Positions 44,678 to 55,110 of a stretch of 64,000 nt of DNA are shown piece by piece; within the stretch, counting starts at the first letter, position 1, and each line of letters begins with the position of its first letter. The stretch covers positions 205,001 to 269,000 of the forward strand of contig JAFMOC010000311.1 in the NCBI GenBank assembly GCA_019802505.1, given 5' to 3'. Position numbers and translations under genes: made by a program. Under the pieces are notes generated by a model. That model searched no databases and was not told the origin of the DNA. It saw nothing but the letters and a program-made list of their open reading frames with translations. The DNA comes from Corydoras sp. C115. Its lineage: Eukaryota; Chordata; Actinopteri; Siluriformes; Callichthyidae.

Positions 44678-47600
44678 TCACATGACTCCCTGCACTTTCT
44701 GCATGGGGTGGAACACGTTTCCATCAGACCGCTGTCTCCAGGTCAGTTTGAGTCCCACCAGTCCATGTTCCTGCAGTTTGAGCTGGAGCTGTAGAACAGA
44801 AGAGAACATCCATAAGCACATCATTCAGGACCCCCCCCCCCCAACAGTCATTACCCTGAGACGTACCTTCTGCAGGAAGGCTGCCTGGGCTGCCGGAGTG
44901 TTGAGGTCTTGGTTGGACTGAACCCTGATCCTGATGATCTGCTGCTCTCCTGTGATCACTGCACACAAAACAATACACTCACACCGTGATCGGCCACCCG
45001 AGCTGCAGGACGAGGGCGGGGCGTCTGCTCGTACCTGAGTAACAGAAGTACGGATAGATCTCAGTGCACTGAGCGTCTCCAGCCTGACCGTTATACACAG
45101 ACACACAGTCCTCAGAACCCCAGTAGTTATCCGGTTGGTTGGGGGCCCAGAAAATGGTGGTGGAGACGTTGGTTTGGTCCGACCACTTCCACAGATCTCT
45201 GAACAGACCGATCCAGGTGTTCTCGATGGCCAAGTCCTGTGTGATGGAGAGTTCCGTCTGGTTCCGTACACTGACCAAGTCTGTGTGGTGCTGCCGGCAG
45301 AAGGTCTGAGCATCACGCCAGTTCAGATACATAGAATACAAAATATATCTGTCGTTTCCGGTGTAGTGCTCTGTAAGAGAGGAACAGACAGAGAACCGGG
45401 TTAGAACCGGCAGAGGTCCAGGTTCGGTCACACCACCACTCTGAGGTTCTGTATCAGGTGATGGGTGGGTGTTGGGTGTTGGCTGTTAATCTAAAGGTGG
45501 GGGTTCGATCCCTGAGTCCACAAAGTTGCTGATGTGGAGCTTTAGCATGGCCCTGATAGCTCTGTGGGTGCTGTGTCATCCCCAAACCTGACCTTTAACC
45601 CCAAACATTAAACTGAAATAAGCTGCTTTTGTTTTCTGTGTGTGATGATGATGATGATGATGATGATGATATGTTAATTGCTTGTGTTATACTAATCTCC
45701 TTGAAGCTCCCGTCGGTTTGTTTTGGATCAGGGTGGAGATGACCTCCTGACCTTCAGTGAGAATGCAGCAGAACATCTCACATCTCACACAACCAGCCAT
45801 CCAACCCTCTCCTCCTTCTTCCCCGTCGCAGAATCTGACATCTCTAAACTACTCAAAAAAAATACGCTCAACCCAAATTTGGTCGAGAGCTACAGACCTG
45901 TTTCTCTTTTACCTTTCCTGTCTAAAACACTTGAACGGGTGGTATCCACACAGGTCTCCAAATTTCTTAATCAGAATAATCTCCTTGATCCCAATCAATC
46001 CGGTTTTAGATGTGGTCACTCCACGGAGACAGCATTACTCTCTGTGATTGACTCACTTAAATCTGCCAAAGCCAAATCTCAATCCTCGGGCCTCATTTTG
46101 TTAGACCTTTCTGCAGACCTTTCTCTAGCTGAATGATACGACACTCGAATGGTTTCGATCCTATCTCACAGGAAGGACCTTCAAAGTGTCATGGTATGGG
46201 GAGATCTCTAACTCTCACCAAGTACGCACTGGCGTGCCTCAGGGCTCTGTACTTGGTCCTCTCCTCTTCTCACTTTACATGACATCACTGAGCACAGTCA
46301 TCCAGGCGCATGGTTTCTCTTACCACTGCTATGCTGATGACACTCAACTTCATCTGTCTTTTGCCCCTGATGACACCATACATTTACATTTGGTCATTTA
46401 GCAGACGCTTTTATCCAAAGCGACTTACAAGGTGAGCACAACATCACCACCATCTCAAATCGGGTATCTGCGTGCCTCTCCGACATATCTGTCTGGATGA
46501 AGGCCCGTCATCTCAAATTAAACTTAGAAAAAACAGAGCTTCTCATTATCCCTGCTAAACCCTCAATCCATCACAACCTGACCTTCCAAACCGACGGCTC
46601 CACAATCTCCCCAACTGATTCGGTCCGGAACCTCGGGTTCACAATAGACTCTCACCTTAAACTCTCTGATCATGTGATCAAAACCGCCCGTTCTTGTAGA
46701 TTCCTTCTTTATAACATAAGGAAGATCAGACCCTTTCTGACTGAACATGCTACCCAACTGCTGGTTCAAGCCCTAGTCTTATCCCGGCTTGATTATTGTA
46801 ATGCGCTATTTGCCGGTATCCCAACTTCCACCATCAGACCTCTTCAACTGATTCAAAACTCTGCAGCCCGACTCGTGTTTAACCAGCCCAAGCGAACTCA
46901 TGTCCCTCCATCACTCATGTCCCTCCATTGTCTCCCTGTAGCTGCTCGCATTCAGTACAAGTCACTGACTCTGGCATACAGAACCATTTCTGGATCTTCC
47001 CCCTCCTACCTTCACTCTATCTTTTCAAAATACTGTCCGACTCGTTCACTTCGCTCCAGTGATGATCGCCCCCTGGTGGTTCCACCTCACTGAGGAGCTG
47101 ATTCTCACTCTGTGGCGTTCACCACTGCAGCATGATAGTACGATCTTCCCAACTCTGTCCATAAGGCAGAATCACTGAGCAGCTTTAAGAAACTATTGAA
47201 GACGCATCTCTTTTAGAAATACCTGCTGTAATAAAAAAGGGGGGGGGGGGGGGGGGGCGCAGCATCGAATAACAATCAGGTTTGATGAATTTACAGTGGA
47301 GTTGGTTTTCTCCATGGCTTCTGACTGTAATGTTCTCATTTGTAAGTCACTTTGGATAAAAGCGTCTGCTAAATGACTAAATGTAAATGTAAACATTAGA
47401 ATGATTTCTGTTGCTCACCATCGAAACAAATGAAAGCGTTGAGTCCTGAGAAGTGTCGGTCATTCCAGCCGTAGTCCGACGTCTTGACACAGTCTTGTAT
47501 GGAATCGTAGAAGTTGGGTTCGTCAGGTTCCCAGTAGGTGAGGTTTCCCAGAGGTTCATTTCCCATGGACCAGCGCCACACGGAGAAGTCTTTGTAGAGT

Positions 47601-47988
47601 CCGATCCACACGCTGCCGTTTATTTTCTGGTAAGAGGTTTCTTTCTGAATTCTGAGCACGTTCTCTGGACTGTCCACCGTCGCCAGGTCCACATATTTGG
47701 TTCGGCAGAACGTTTGAGCGTTTTCCCAGATATCCCCCGGCTGGATCAGATAGTACCGGCGAGGAACATACATGATGACGGGAACGACTCCTGCATCAAA
47801 ATGAAAGATGATAGAGCAGAGTGCAGGAGTTTAAAGGATGCTGAATCAGCATTAAATCTGTATTGATCTGCACTGTGACATCATCAACCATCTGCGTTCA
47901 ACAATCAACATCTGCCTGAGGGTCTGAATAACACTGAACTGTGTGTCTCACCTGAAAGAAGCAGGAGGATGACGAGGGGCTGCTTCAT
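44678..47988 (-). CDS. Secreted double C-type-lectin-domain protein, copy A
   Basis: Five coding exons in order 47952-47988, 47419-47790, 45035-45370, 44867-44958, 44678-44788 give 315 aa in one frame. Residues 1-13 start a signal peptide (MKQPLVILLLLSG). CTLD1 (about 19-136) has WIGLYKDF and the Ca/sugar motifs EPN (103-105) and WND (121-123), predicting mannose-type binding. CTLD2 (about 138-248) has WIGLFRDLWKWSD and QPD (215-217) but no WND, so its sugar binding is doubtful. The tail (VITGEQQIIRIRVQSNQDL ... SDGNVFHPMQK) resembles the C-terminal tail of teleost mannose-receptor-like soluble lectins known to me; no transmembrane segment is visible. A non-coding first exon ends at 48441. 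Intron 2 holds an L2 LINE and a SINE remnant. It is nearly identical to copy B. Confidence 0.88.
45455..45625 (+). mobile_element. Degenerate tRNA-derived SINE in lectin A intron 2
   Basis: A B-box-like GGGGGTTCGATCCCTGAGTCC is followed by a diverged body. No clear tail is left. The same block occurs in lectin B at 50440-50605, so it predates that duplication; lectin C lost the region. Confidence 0.5.
45777..47400 (+). mobile_element. L2-clade LINE, 5'-truncated and internally deleted, in lectin A intron 2
   Basis: The plus strand encodes pieces of an L2-type reverse transcriptase: SYRPVSLLPFLSKTLERVV, LDPNQSGFRCGHSTETALL, LILLDLSA, then TGVPQGSVLGPLLFSLYMT and the catalytic YADD (46330-46341), followed by the C-terminal LDYCNALFAGIP region. 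Between LDLSA and LEWFRSYL about 25 codons are missing and the frame is broken. A SINE-tail fragment sits at about 46385-46440. The 3' tail (47330-47395) ends in the CTTTGGATAAAAGCGTCTGC motif. Copy B has uninterrupted sequence at this point, so both ends can be placed within a few bases. Confidence 0.88.
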
Positions 47989-48440
47989 CAGCGAAGATTT
48001 ATTCAAGAATTCACCAAACAGGAATCAAAACCTGAAATCAAAGACTTACAGCAGATCAAAGAAAGTTTAACAGAAAAAACAATCAAAAGAATTTAGAATT
48101 CATAAAATGATAATAATATATATACTGTATATAAATAAATATGTATATAAAATTTATTTTAAATAATATGCAAGACAAATAGACAGGAGGATGGTTCCTC
48201 CTCAAACGGTTCTTTAAACTTTCAGAACCATAAAAAAACATCCAATGACAAATATGTTACATCTTCAACTAAATATTAATGTAACAAACTTAAAAAACAA
48301 AAAGAAAATGAAGCTTTTAATAATAATGAAACCTGCTGTTACATCAGTGACCCCTCACTTATACACTCACAAGATTTATAATATTTACATTTTAATCAGA
48401 GATTCTCAGAACTTTATAAGAACAGAGTGGAGAACCGTAC

Positions 48441-48475
48441 CTGGACCTGGTGGAGCAGCGGCTGTGTGATTGGAT
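48441..48475 (-). other. Probable 5' UTR exon of lectin copy A
   Basis: On the minus strand a conserved block ends in a donor CCAG|GTACGG (exon edge 48441). It recurs at the matching place upstream of copies B (edge 51805) and C (edge 54771). The matching acceptor before the start codon is a TTTCAG at about 48026. The 5' limit is not determined. Confidence 0.45.
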
Positions 48476-49639
48476 GCTGTGTGTCAGACTGGACATCGGG
48501 ATCAACAAACTCATTATGAAAATCCTCCTGCTAACAGCATTTTACAAACAAATCCCGTGAACGCAAATCAGAACATCAGAGCCTAATTGTTGTTCCACCA
48601 CGATCTCTAACAACATCATCTATCTCTGTAGAACCATTATCCTCCAGCTCCAAAAATACTCCTAAAAATATAATCTTTCAACAAAACAACTTTAAAACTC
48701 GTGTAAAACCTTCCACAAACTTTTGGAGCAGATCAACAGAGCCATTCAGCTGAACACTGAGAGTCATTACTGCAGATAAAACATTCAAACAATTACGACC
48801 TCTCTGTTCCATCATCACCCAACAAGGTCCTGAACACCTCTGTGAGTTTCAGCTAATTAATTTATTAGTTAAATAGTTAATTAGTGATACAGAATAACCA
48901 AGACATGATGGTTGTGTGATGGTTGCCTCCAAAAGGCTGAGGTCACTCCAAATGTTTTTCACTGTGAAATGAAACCCCCAAACATGGAGAGAACATACAA
49001 AACCATTCAAATGGCCTCTGAGTGTGAGGTGAGTTCAACATGAATGAAAGATTTACATTTAAATGTCTGAGATCATTAAAGGGTTAAACGTGTTCGGGGT
49101 TCAGAGATGATTTTAATTAAAATGTTAGTTCAATCAGCAGACCACAAATAGCTCGTTCTTAAATCAGTCATTTATTAAGAAGATTAAGATCCCGTCGTTT
49201 TATTGATTAATCATTCAGAAAAACTAATTAATAAGATCAAAGCAACTTCAGATCAAAGCTTCTCATTACATTCTGTAACATTCACCCAAATAAACACGAT
49301 GATGTCATCATTTCCACTAAAGTGTGGAACATGTTCCTGTAAGGACTGTAATGTAGGTGCCACATCATACAGGAACCGTTCAGGGAGGAACCAAAGAATA
49401 ACACAAAGTCGACGACCGCAGAACCCTCAACATGAATTAGAACAACAACTGTGAAAACAAAGCACCCGAAGATAAACTTTCATGAACATCACATCTGTAG
49501 TGAGCTGATGGGGAGAACATCCCAAACTGCATCCCATCAAAAAAGAATCGTTCTATGGGGGGGGTCACAGGAAACAGGATGGAAACAGAAAGTGATACTC
49601 AGCTCATTAATTTACATTATATTAATCAAATCATTCAGG

Positions 49640-50617
49640 TCACATGACTCCCTGCACTTTCTGCATGGGGTGGAACACGTTTCCATCAGACCGCTGTCTC
49701 CAGGTCAGTTTGAGTCCCACCAGTCCATGTTCCTGCAGTTTGAGCTGGAGCTGTAGAACAGAAGAGAACATCCATAAGCACATCATTCAGGACCCCCCCC
49801 CCCAACAGTCATTACCCTGAGACGTACCTTCTGCAGGAAGGCTGCCTGGGCTGCCGGAGTGTTGAGGTCTTGGTTGGACTGAACCCTGATCCTGATGATC
49901 TGCTGCTCTCCTGTGATCACTGCACACAAAACAATACACTCACACCGTGATCGGCCACCCGAGCTGCAGGACGAGGGCGGGGCGTCTGCTCGTACCTGAG
50001 TAACAGAAGTACGGATAGATCTCAGTGCACTGAGCGTCTCCAGCCTGACCGTTATACACAGACACACAGTCCTCAGAACCCCAGTAGTTATCCGGTTGGT
50101 CGGGGGCCCAGAAAATGGTGGTGGAGACGTTGGTTTGGTCCGACCACTTCCACAGATCTCTGAACAGACCGATCCAGGTGTTCTCGACGGCCAAGTCCTG
50201 TGTGATGGAGAGTTCCGTCTGGTTCCGTACACTGACCAAGTCTGTGTGGTGCTGCCGGCAGAAGGTCTGAGCATCACGCCAGTTCAGATACATAGAATAC
50301 AAAATATATCTGTCGTTTCCGGTGTAGTGCTCTGTAAGAGAGGAACAGACAGAGAACCGGGTTAGAACCGGCAGAGGTCCAGGTTCGGTCACACCACTAC
50401 TCTGAGGTTCTGTTGTTCTGTATCAGGTGATGGGTGGGTGTTGGATGGACATGTTGGCTGTTAATCTAAAGGTGGGGGTTCGATCCCTGAGTCCACAAAG
50501 TTGCTGATGTGGAGCTTTAGCATGGCCCTGATAGCTCTGTGGGTGCTGTGTCATCCCCAAACCTGACCTTTAACCCCAAACATTAAACTGAAATAAGCTG
50601 CTTTTGTTTTCTGTGTG

Positions 50618-50648
<31 letters not shown>

Positions 50649-51353
50649 ATGTTAATTGCTTGTGTTATACTAATTTGAATTTCTAATCGTCTCCTTGAAG
50701 CTCCCGTCGGTTTGTTTTGGATCAGCGTGGAGATGACCTCCTGACCTTCAGTGAGAATGCAGCAGAACATTTCTGTTGCTCACCATCGAAACAAATGAAA
50801 TTGTTGAGTCCTGAGAAGTGTCGGTCGTTCCAGCCGTAGTACGACGTCCTGCCGCAGTTTTGTATGGAATCGTAGAAGTTGGGTTCGTCAGGTTCCCAGT
50901 AGGTGAGGTTTCCCAGAGGTTCATTTCCCATGGACCAGCGCCACACGGAGAAGTCTTTGTAGAGTCCGATCCACACGCTGCCGTTTATTTTCTGGTAAGA
51001 GGTTTCTTTCTGAATTCTGAGCACGTTCTCTGGACTGTCCACCGTCGCCAGGTCCACGTATTTGGTTTGGCAGTACGTTTGAGCGTTTTCCCAGATATCC
51101 CCCGGCTGGATCAGATAGTACCGGCGAGGAACATACATGATGACGGGAACGACTCCTGCATCAAAATGAAAGATGATAGAGCAGAGTGCAGGAGTTTAAA
51201 GGATGCTGAATCAGCATTAAATCTGTATTGATCTGCACTGTGACATCATCAACCATCTGCATTCAACAATCAACATCTGCCTGAGGGTCTGAATAACACT
51301 GAACTGTGTGTCTCACCTGAAAGAAGCAGGAGGATGACGAGGGGCTGCTTCAT
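49640..51353 (-). CDS. Secreted double C-type-lectin-domain protein, copy B
   Basis: Exons in order 51317-51353, 50784-51155, 49996-50331, 49828-49919, 49640-49750 encode 315 aa with the same exon lengths and phases as copy A. CTLD1 keeps EPN and WND; CTLD2 has APDQPDN, with no WND. By eye, exons 1, 4 and 5 are identical to copy A and exon 3 differs at two bases, but exon 2 differs at eleven bases, eight of them changing amino acids. Intron 2 lacks the LINE seen in copy A. The 5' UTR exon donor is at 51803-51804. The gene is intact and should be secreted. Ligand and tissue cannot be told from sequence. Confidence 0.88.
50440..50605 (+). mobile_element. Degenerate tRNA-derived SINE in lectin B intron 2
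   Basis: Near-identical counterpart of the block at 45455-45625, with the same B-box-like motif GGGTTCGATCCC. A (GAT)n tract follows at about 50619-50648. Confidence 0.5.
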
Positions 51354-52371
51354 CAGCGAAGATTTATTCAAGAATTCACCAAACAGGAATCAAAACCTGA
51401 AATCAAAGACTTACAGCAGATCAAAGAAAGTTTAACAGAAAAAACAATCAAAAGAATTTAGAATTCATAAAATGATAATAATATATATACTGTATATAAA
51501 TAAATATGTATATAAAATTTATTTTAAATAATATGCAAGACAAATAGACAGGAGGATGGTTCCTCCTCAAACGGTTCTTTAAACTTTCAGAACCATAAAA
51601 AACATCCAATGACAAATATGTTACATCTTCAACTAAATATTAATGTAACAAACTTAAAAAACAAAAAGAAAATGAAGCTTTTAATAATAATGAAACCTGC
51701 TGTTACATCAGTGACCCCTCACTCATACACTCACAAGATTTATAATATTTACATTTTAATCAGAGATTCTCAGAACTTTATAAGAACAGAGTGGAGAACC
51801 GTACCTGGACCTGGTGGAGCAGCGGCTGTGTGATTGGATGCTGTGTGTCAGACTGGACATCGGGATCAACAAACTCATTATGAAAATCCTCCTGCTAACA
51901 GCATTTTACAAACAAATCCCGTGAACGCAAATCAGAACATCAGAGCCTAATTGTTGTTCCACCACGATCTCTAACAACATCATCTATCTCTGTAGAACCA
52001 TTATCCTCCAGCTCCAAAAATACTCCTAAAAAAATAATCTTTCAACAAAACAACTTTAAAACTCGTGTAAAACCTTCCACAAACTTTTGGAGCAGATCAA
52101 CAGAGCCATTCAGCTGAACACTGAGAGTCATTACTGCAGATAAAACATTCAAACAATTACGACCTCTCTGTTCCATCATCACCCAACAAGGTCCTGAACA
52201 CCTCTGTGAGTTTCAGCTAATTAGTTTATTAGTTAATTAGTTAATTAGTGATACAGAATAACCAAGACATGATGGTTGTGTGTCCACATACTTTAGTCTC
52301 ATGCACAGTTCAGCTCCGGAACTCCCTTTAGTGGCGTTATGTGTGAGAGGATGTAATCAATGACATCATTG

Positions 52372-52373
<2 letters not shown>

Positions 52374-52423
<50 letters not shown>
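52374..52423. repeat. (CA)n microsatellite in the lectin B flank
   Basis: About 24 CA units inside the block that unit A lacks. Confidence 0.9.
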
Positions 52424-52424
<1 letters not shown>

Positions 52425-52970
52425 GGGACTGAACGGAACTCGTTCATTTAGGTCCTCACAGATGGAACCTGCTGACGACTCATTTGCCTCCAAAAGGCTG
52501 AGGTCACTCCGAATGTTTTTCACTGTGAAATGAAACCCCCAAACATGGAGAGAACATACAAAACCATTCAAATGGCCTCTGAGTGTGAGGTGAGTTCAAC
52601 ATGAATGAAAGATTTACATTTAAATGTCTGAGATCATTAAAGGGTTAAACGTGTTCGGGGTTCAGAGATGATTTTAATTAAAATGTTAGTTCAATCAGCA
52701 GACCACAAATAGCTCGTTCTTAAATCAGTCATTTATTAAGAAGATTAAGATCCCGTCGTTTTATTGATTAATCATTCAGAAAAACTAATTAATAAGATCA
52801 AAGCAACTTCAGATCAAAGCTTCTCATTACATTCTGTAACATTCACCCAAATAAACACGATGATGTCATCATTTCCACTAAAGTGTGGAACATGTTCCTG
52901 TAAGGACTGTGGAAATTGGAAAGTGATACTCAGCTCATTAATTTACATTATATTAATCAAATCATTCAGG

Positions 52971-53650
52971 TCACATGACTCCCTGCACTTTCTGCATGGG
53001 GTGGAACACGTTTCCATCAGACCGCTGTCTCCAGGTCAGTTTGATTCCCACCAGTCCATGTTCCTGCAGTTTGAGCTGGAGCTGTAGAACAGAAGAGAAC
53101 ATCCATAAGCACATCATTCAGGACCCCCCCCCCAACAGTCATTACCCTGAGACGTACCTTCTGCAGGAAGGCTGCCTGGGCTGCCGGAGTGTTGAGGTCT
53201 TGGTTGGACTGAACCCTGATCCTGATGATCTGCTGCTGTCCTGTGATCACTGCACACAAAACAATACACTGACACCGTGATCGGCCACCCGAGCTGCAGG
53301 ACGAGGGCGGGGCGTCTGCTCGTACCTGAGTAACAGAAGTACGGATAGATCTCAGTGCACTGAGCGTCTCCAGCCTGACCGTTATACACAGACACACAGT
53401 CCTCAGAACCCCAGTTGTTATCCGGTTGGTCGGGGGCCCAGAAAATGGTGGTGGAGACGTTGGTTTGGTCCGACCACTTCCACAGATCTCTGAACAGACC
53501 GATCCAGGTGTTCTCGACGGCCAAGTCCTGTGTGATGGAGAGTTCCGTCTCTGGCCAAGTCTGTGTGGTGCTGCCGACAAAAGGTCTGAGCATCACGCCA
53601 GTTCAGATACATAGAATACAAAATATATCTGTCGTTTCCGGTGTAGTGCT
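52971..53650 (-). pseudogene. Lectin copy C downstream exons (CTLD2 and tail), frameshifted
   Basis: Exon 3, 4 and 5 equivalents are recognisable at 53326-53650, 53158-53249 and 52971-53081. Exon 3 is 325 nt against 336 in copies A and B. An 11-nt stretch is missing near 53550, just after DL in QHHTDL, which breaks the frame of CTLD2. Exons 4 and 5 keep full length with few changes (ITGQQQ, GLVGIKL). With the exon 2 donor also lost, these exons are probably not translated. Confidence 0.75.
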
Positions 53651-53772
53651 CTGTAAGAGAGGAACAGACAGAGAACCGGGTTAGAACCGGCAGAGGTCCA
53701 GGTTCGGACACACTGGTCTCTGTGAGATCAAACTGAACGTTCAGCAGGATTTCATTTCTGTTCTCACTGCTG

Positions 53773-54404
53773 TTACTCATCGAAACAAAAGAATGGATGA
53801 ACTTCGGCAAAGTGTCGGTCGTTCCAGCCGACGGGCGGGGTCAGAGTGCATTCTTCTAATCCACCATAGTTATTTGGTTCTCCGGGGAACCAGTATGTGA
53901 AGTTATCCAGCGGCTCATTTCCCATGGACCAGCGCCAGACGGTGAAGTCATTGTAGAGGCCGATCCATACGCTGCCGCTTATGTTATGGTAAGAGGTTTC
54001 TTTCTGAATTCTGAGCACGTTCTCTGGACTGTCCACCGTCGCCAGGTCCACGTATTTGGTTCGGCAGAACGTTTGAGCGTTTGCCCAGGTATCCCCCGGC
54101 TGGATCAGATAGTACCGGCGAGGAACATACATGATGACGGGAACGACTCCTGTAAAACATTTTTGGGATTTCAGTGCAGAATAAGGTCTGACATTGTCCT
54201 GCTGAAATAATAATGACCTTTTTAGAGAAATGATTTCTAACATAACGTCGTGTTGCTCAGTGAAGTTAATGCATTATTTTAAATCTGTCAGTTTAATCAG
54301 CATTAAACTCTGTATTGAGCTGCACTTAACAATCAACATCTGAATAAAACTGAACTGTGTGTCTCACCTGAAAGAAGCAGGAGGATGACGAGGGGCTGCT
54401 TCAT
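53773..54404 (-). CDS. Lectin copy C: single-CTLD open frame left after loss of the exon 2 donor
   Basis: Exons 54368-54404 (MKQPLVILLLLSG, identical start) and 53773-54149 give 137 aa with one CTLD: WIGLYNDFTVWRWSMGNEP, then EPN in FPGEPNNYGG, WND, and FFCFDE followed by a stop. Copies A and B have GATG|GTGAGC at the exon end. Here the GT is gone, leaving GATGAGTAA, so the frame stops at once. The result could be a working soluble single-domain mannose-type lectin, or a decaying copy. CTLD1 is more diverged from A and B than they are from each other. The 5' UTR donor (54769-54770) and coding acceptor are intact. Intron 1 carries transposase-like debris next to the acceptor. Confidence 0.7.
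54152..54240 (-). mobile_element. Tc1/mariner transposase remnant in lectin C intron 1
   Basis: The minus strand reads LLFQQDNVRPYSALKSQKCF, the FQQDN-RPH-type signature around the second catalytic Asp of Tc1/mariner transposases. It runs without a stop into the exon 2 acceptor of lectin C. Confidence 0.65.
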
Positions 54405-54959
54405 CAGCGAAGATTTATTCAAAAAATCACCAAACAAAACCTGAAATCAAAGAGTTTCAGCAGATCAAAGAAAGTTTAACAAAAAAAACAATCCAAAGAA
54501 TTTAGAATCAAAAGATACAAAATCCATCAAATGATATAAATAACAAAGAAATATCTAAATGTATATAAGGAAAAAACAAAACAGGAGAACGGTTCTTTAA
54601 TCTTTCAGAACCATAAAAAAGATCTAATGACAAATGTGTTACATCTCAATTAAATATTGATGTAACAAACTTCAAAAGAAGCCAAAATGAACCTTTTAAT
54701 AATAATGAAACCTGCTGTTACATCAGCGAACCCTCACTCATCTTTATAAGAACAGAGTGGAGAAACTTACCTGAACCTGGTGGAGCAGCGGCTGTATGTG
54801 CAGGGTCAGACCGTCTGTACGTTTGCTCTTATGTAATGACCTTATGTAAATTATAAACATTATGTAAATCTTACTCCAAATCCTGTAACTTAAACCTAAA
54901 GCTTTTTGACCTTTCACACCTGCATCACTCTGAGGTCACTCAGTAACAGACGTGAGTCA

Positions 54960-55110
54960 CTGACGTTATTCTAGTGTATACACTGTCGACGGTGTGGGAT
55001 GGGATAGGTTACAGCACCACAGGGATGCTGCGCACACAGTTAGATCCATAAGAACAAAGGTTGGTGCATTTGTTGAGTTCGGTGTGGAAGAACCAGACCC
55101 ATCCCCACAG
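54960..55110 (+). mobile_element. Left part of a Tc1-like copy bordering the 16-bp satellite
   Basis: The order of AGATCCATAAGAACAAAGGT, GAGTTCGGTGTGGAAGAACC and CAGAGCACTGACCTCAACCC follows the transposase gene of fish Tc1-like elements. The continuing part is found on the other side of the satellite at 58262-58312. Confidence 0.65.

Larger units (their letters stand above)
44660..54790. repeat. Three-unit tandem segmental duplication carrying the lectin genes
   Basis: Unit A (about 44660-49620), unit B (about 49621-52930) and unit C (about 52931-54790) share gene, intron and 5' flank sequence. The flank at 48000-48880 repeats at 51360-52240 almost base for base. Unit A has the L2 insertion in intron 2. 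Unit B has about 200 bp with a (CA)n tract (52280-52485) that unit A lacks around 48925. Unit C has lost most of intron 2 and the block after CCTGTAAGGACTGT (52909). A and B are far younger than the A/B versus C split. Confidence 0.8.

Noticed and set aside
45135..45404. Plus-strand frames across lectin exons (also at 50096 and 47453)
   Set aside because: They recur in each lectin copy only because the sense exon is duplicated.
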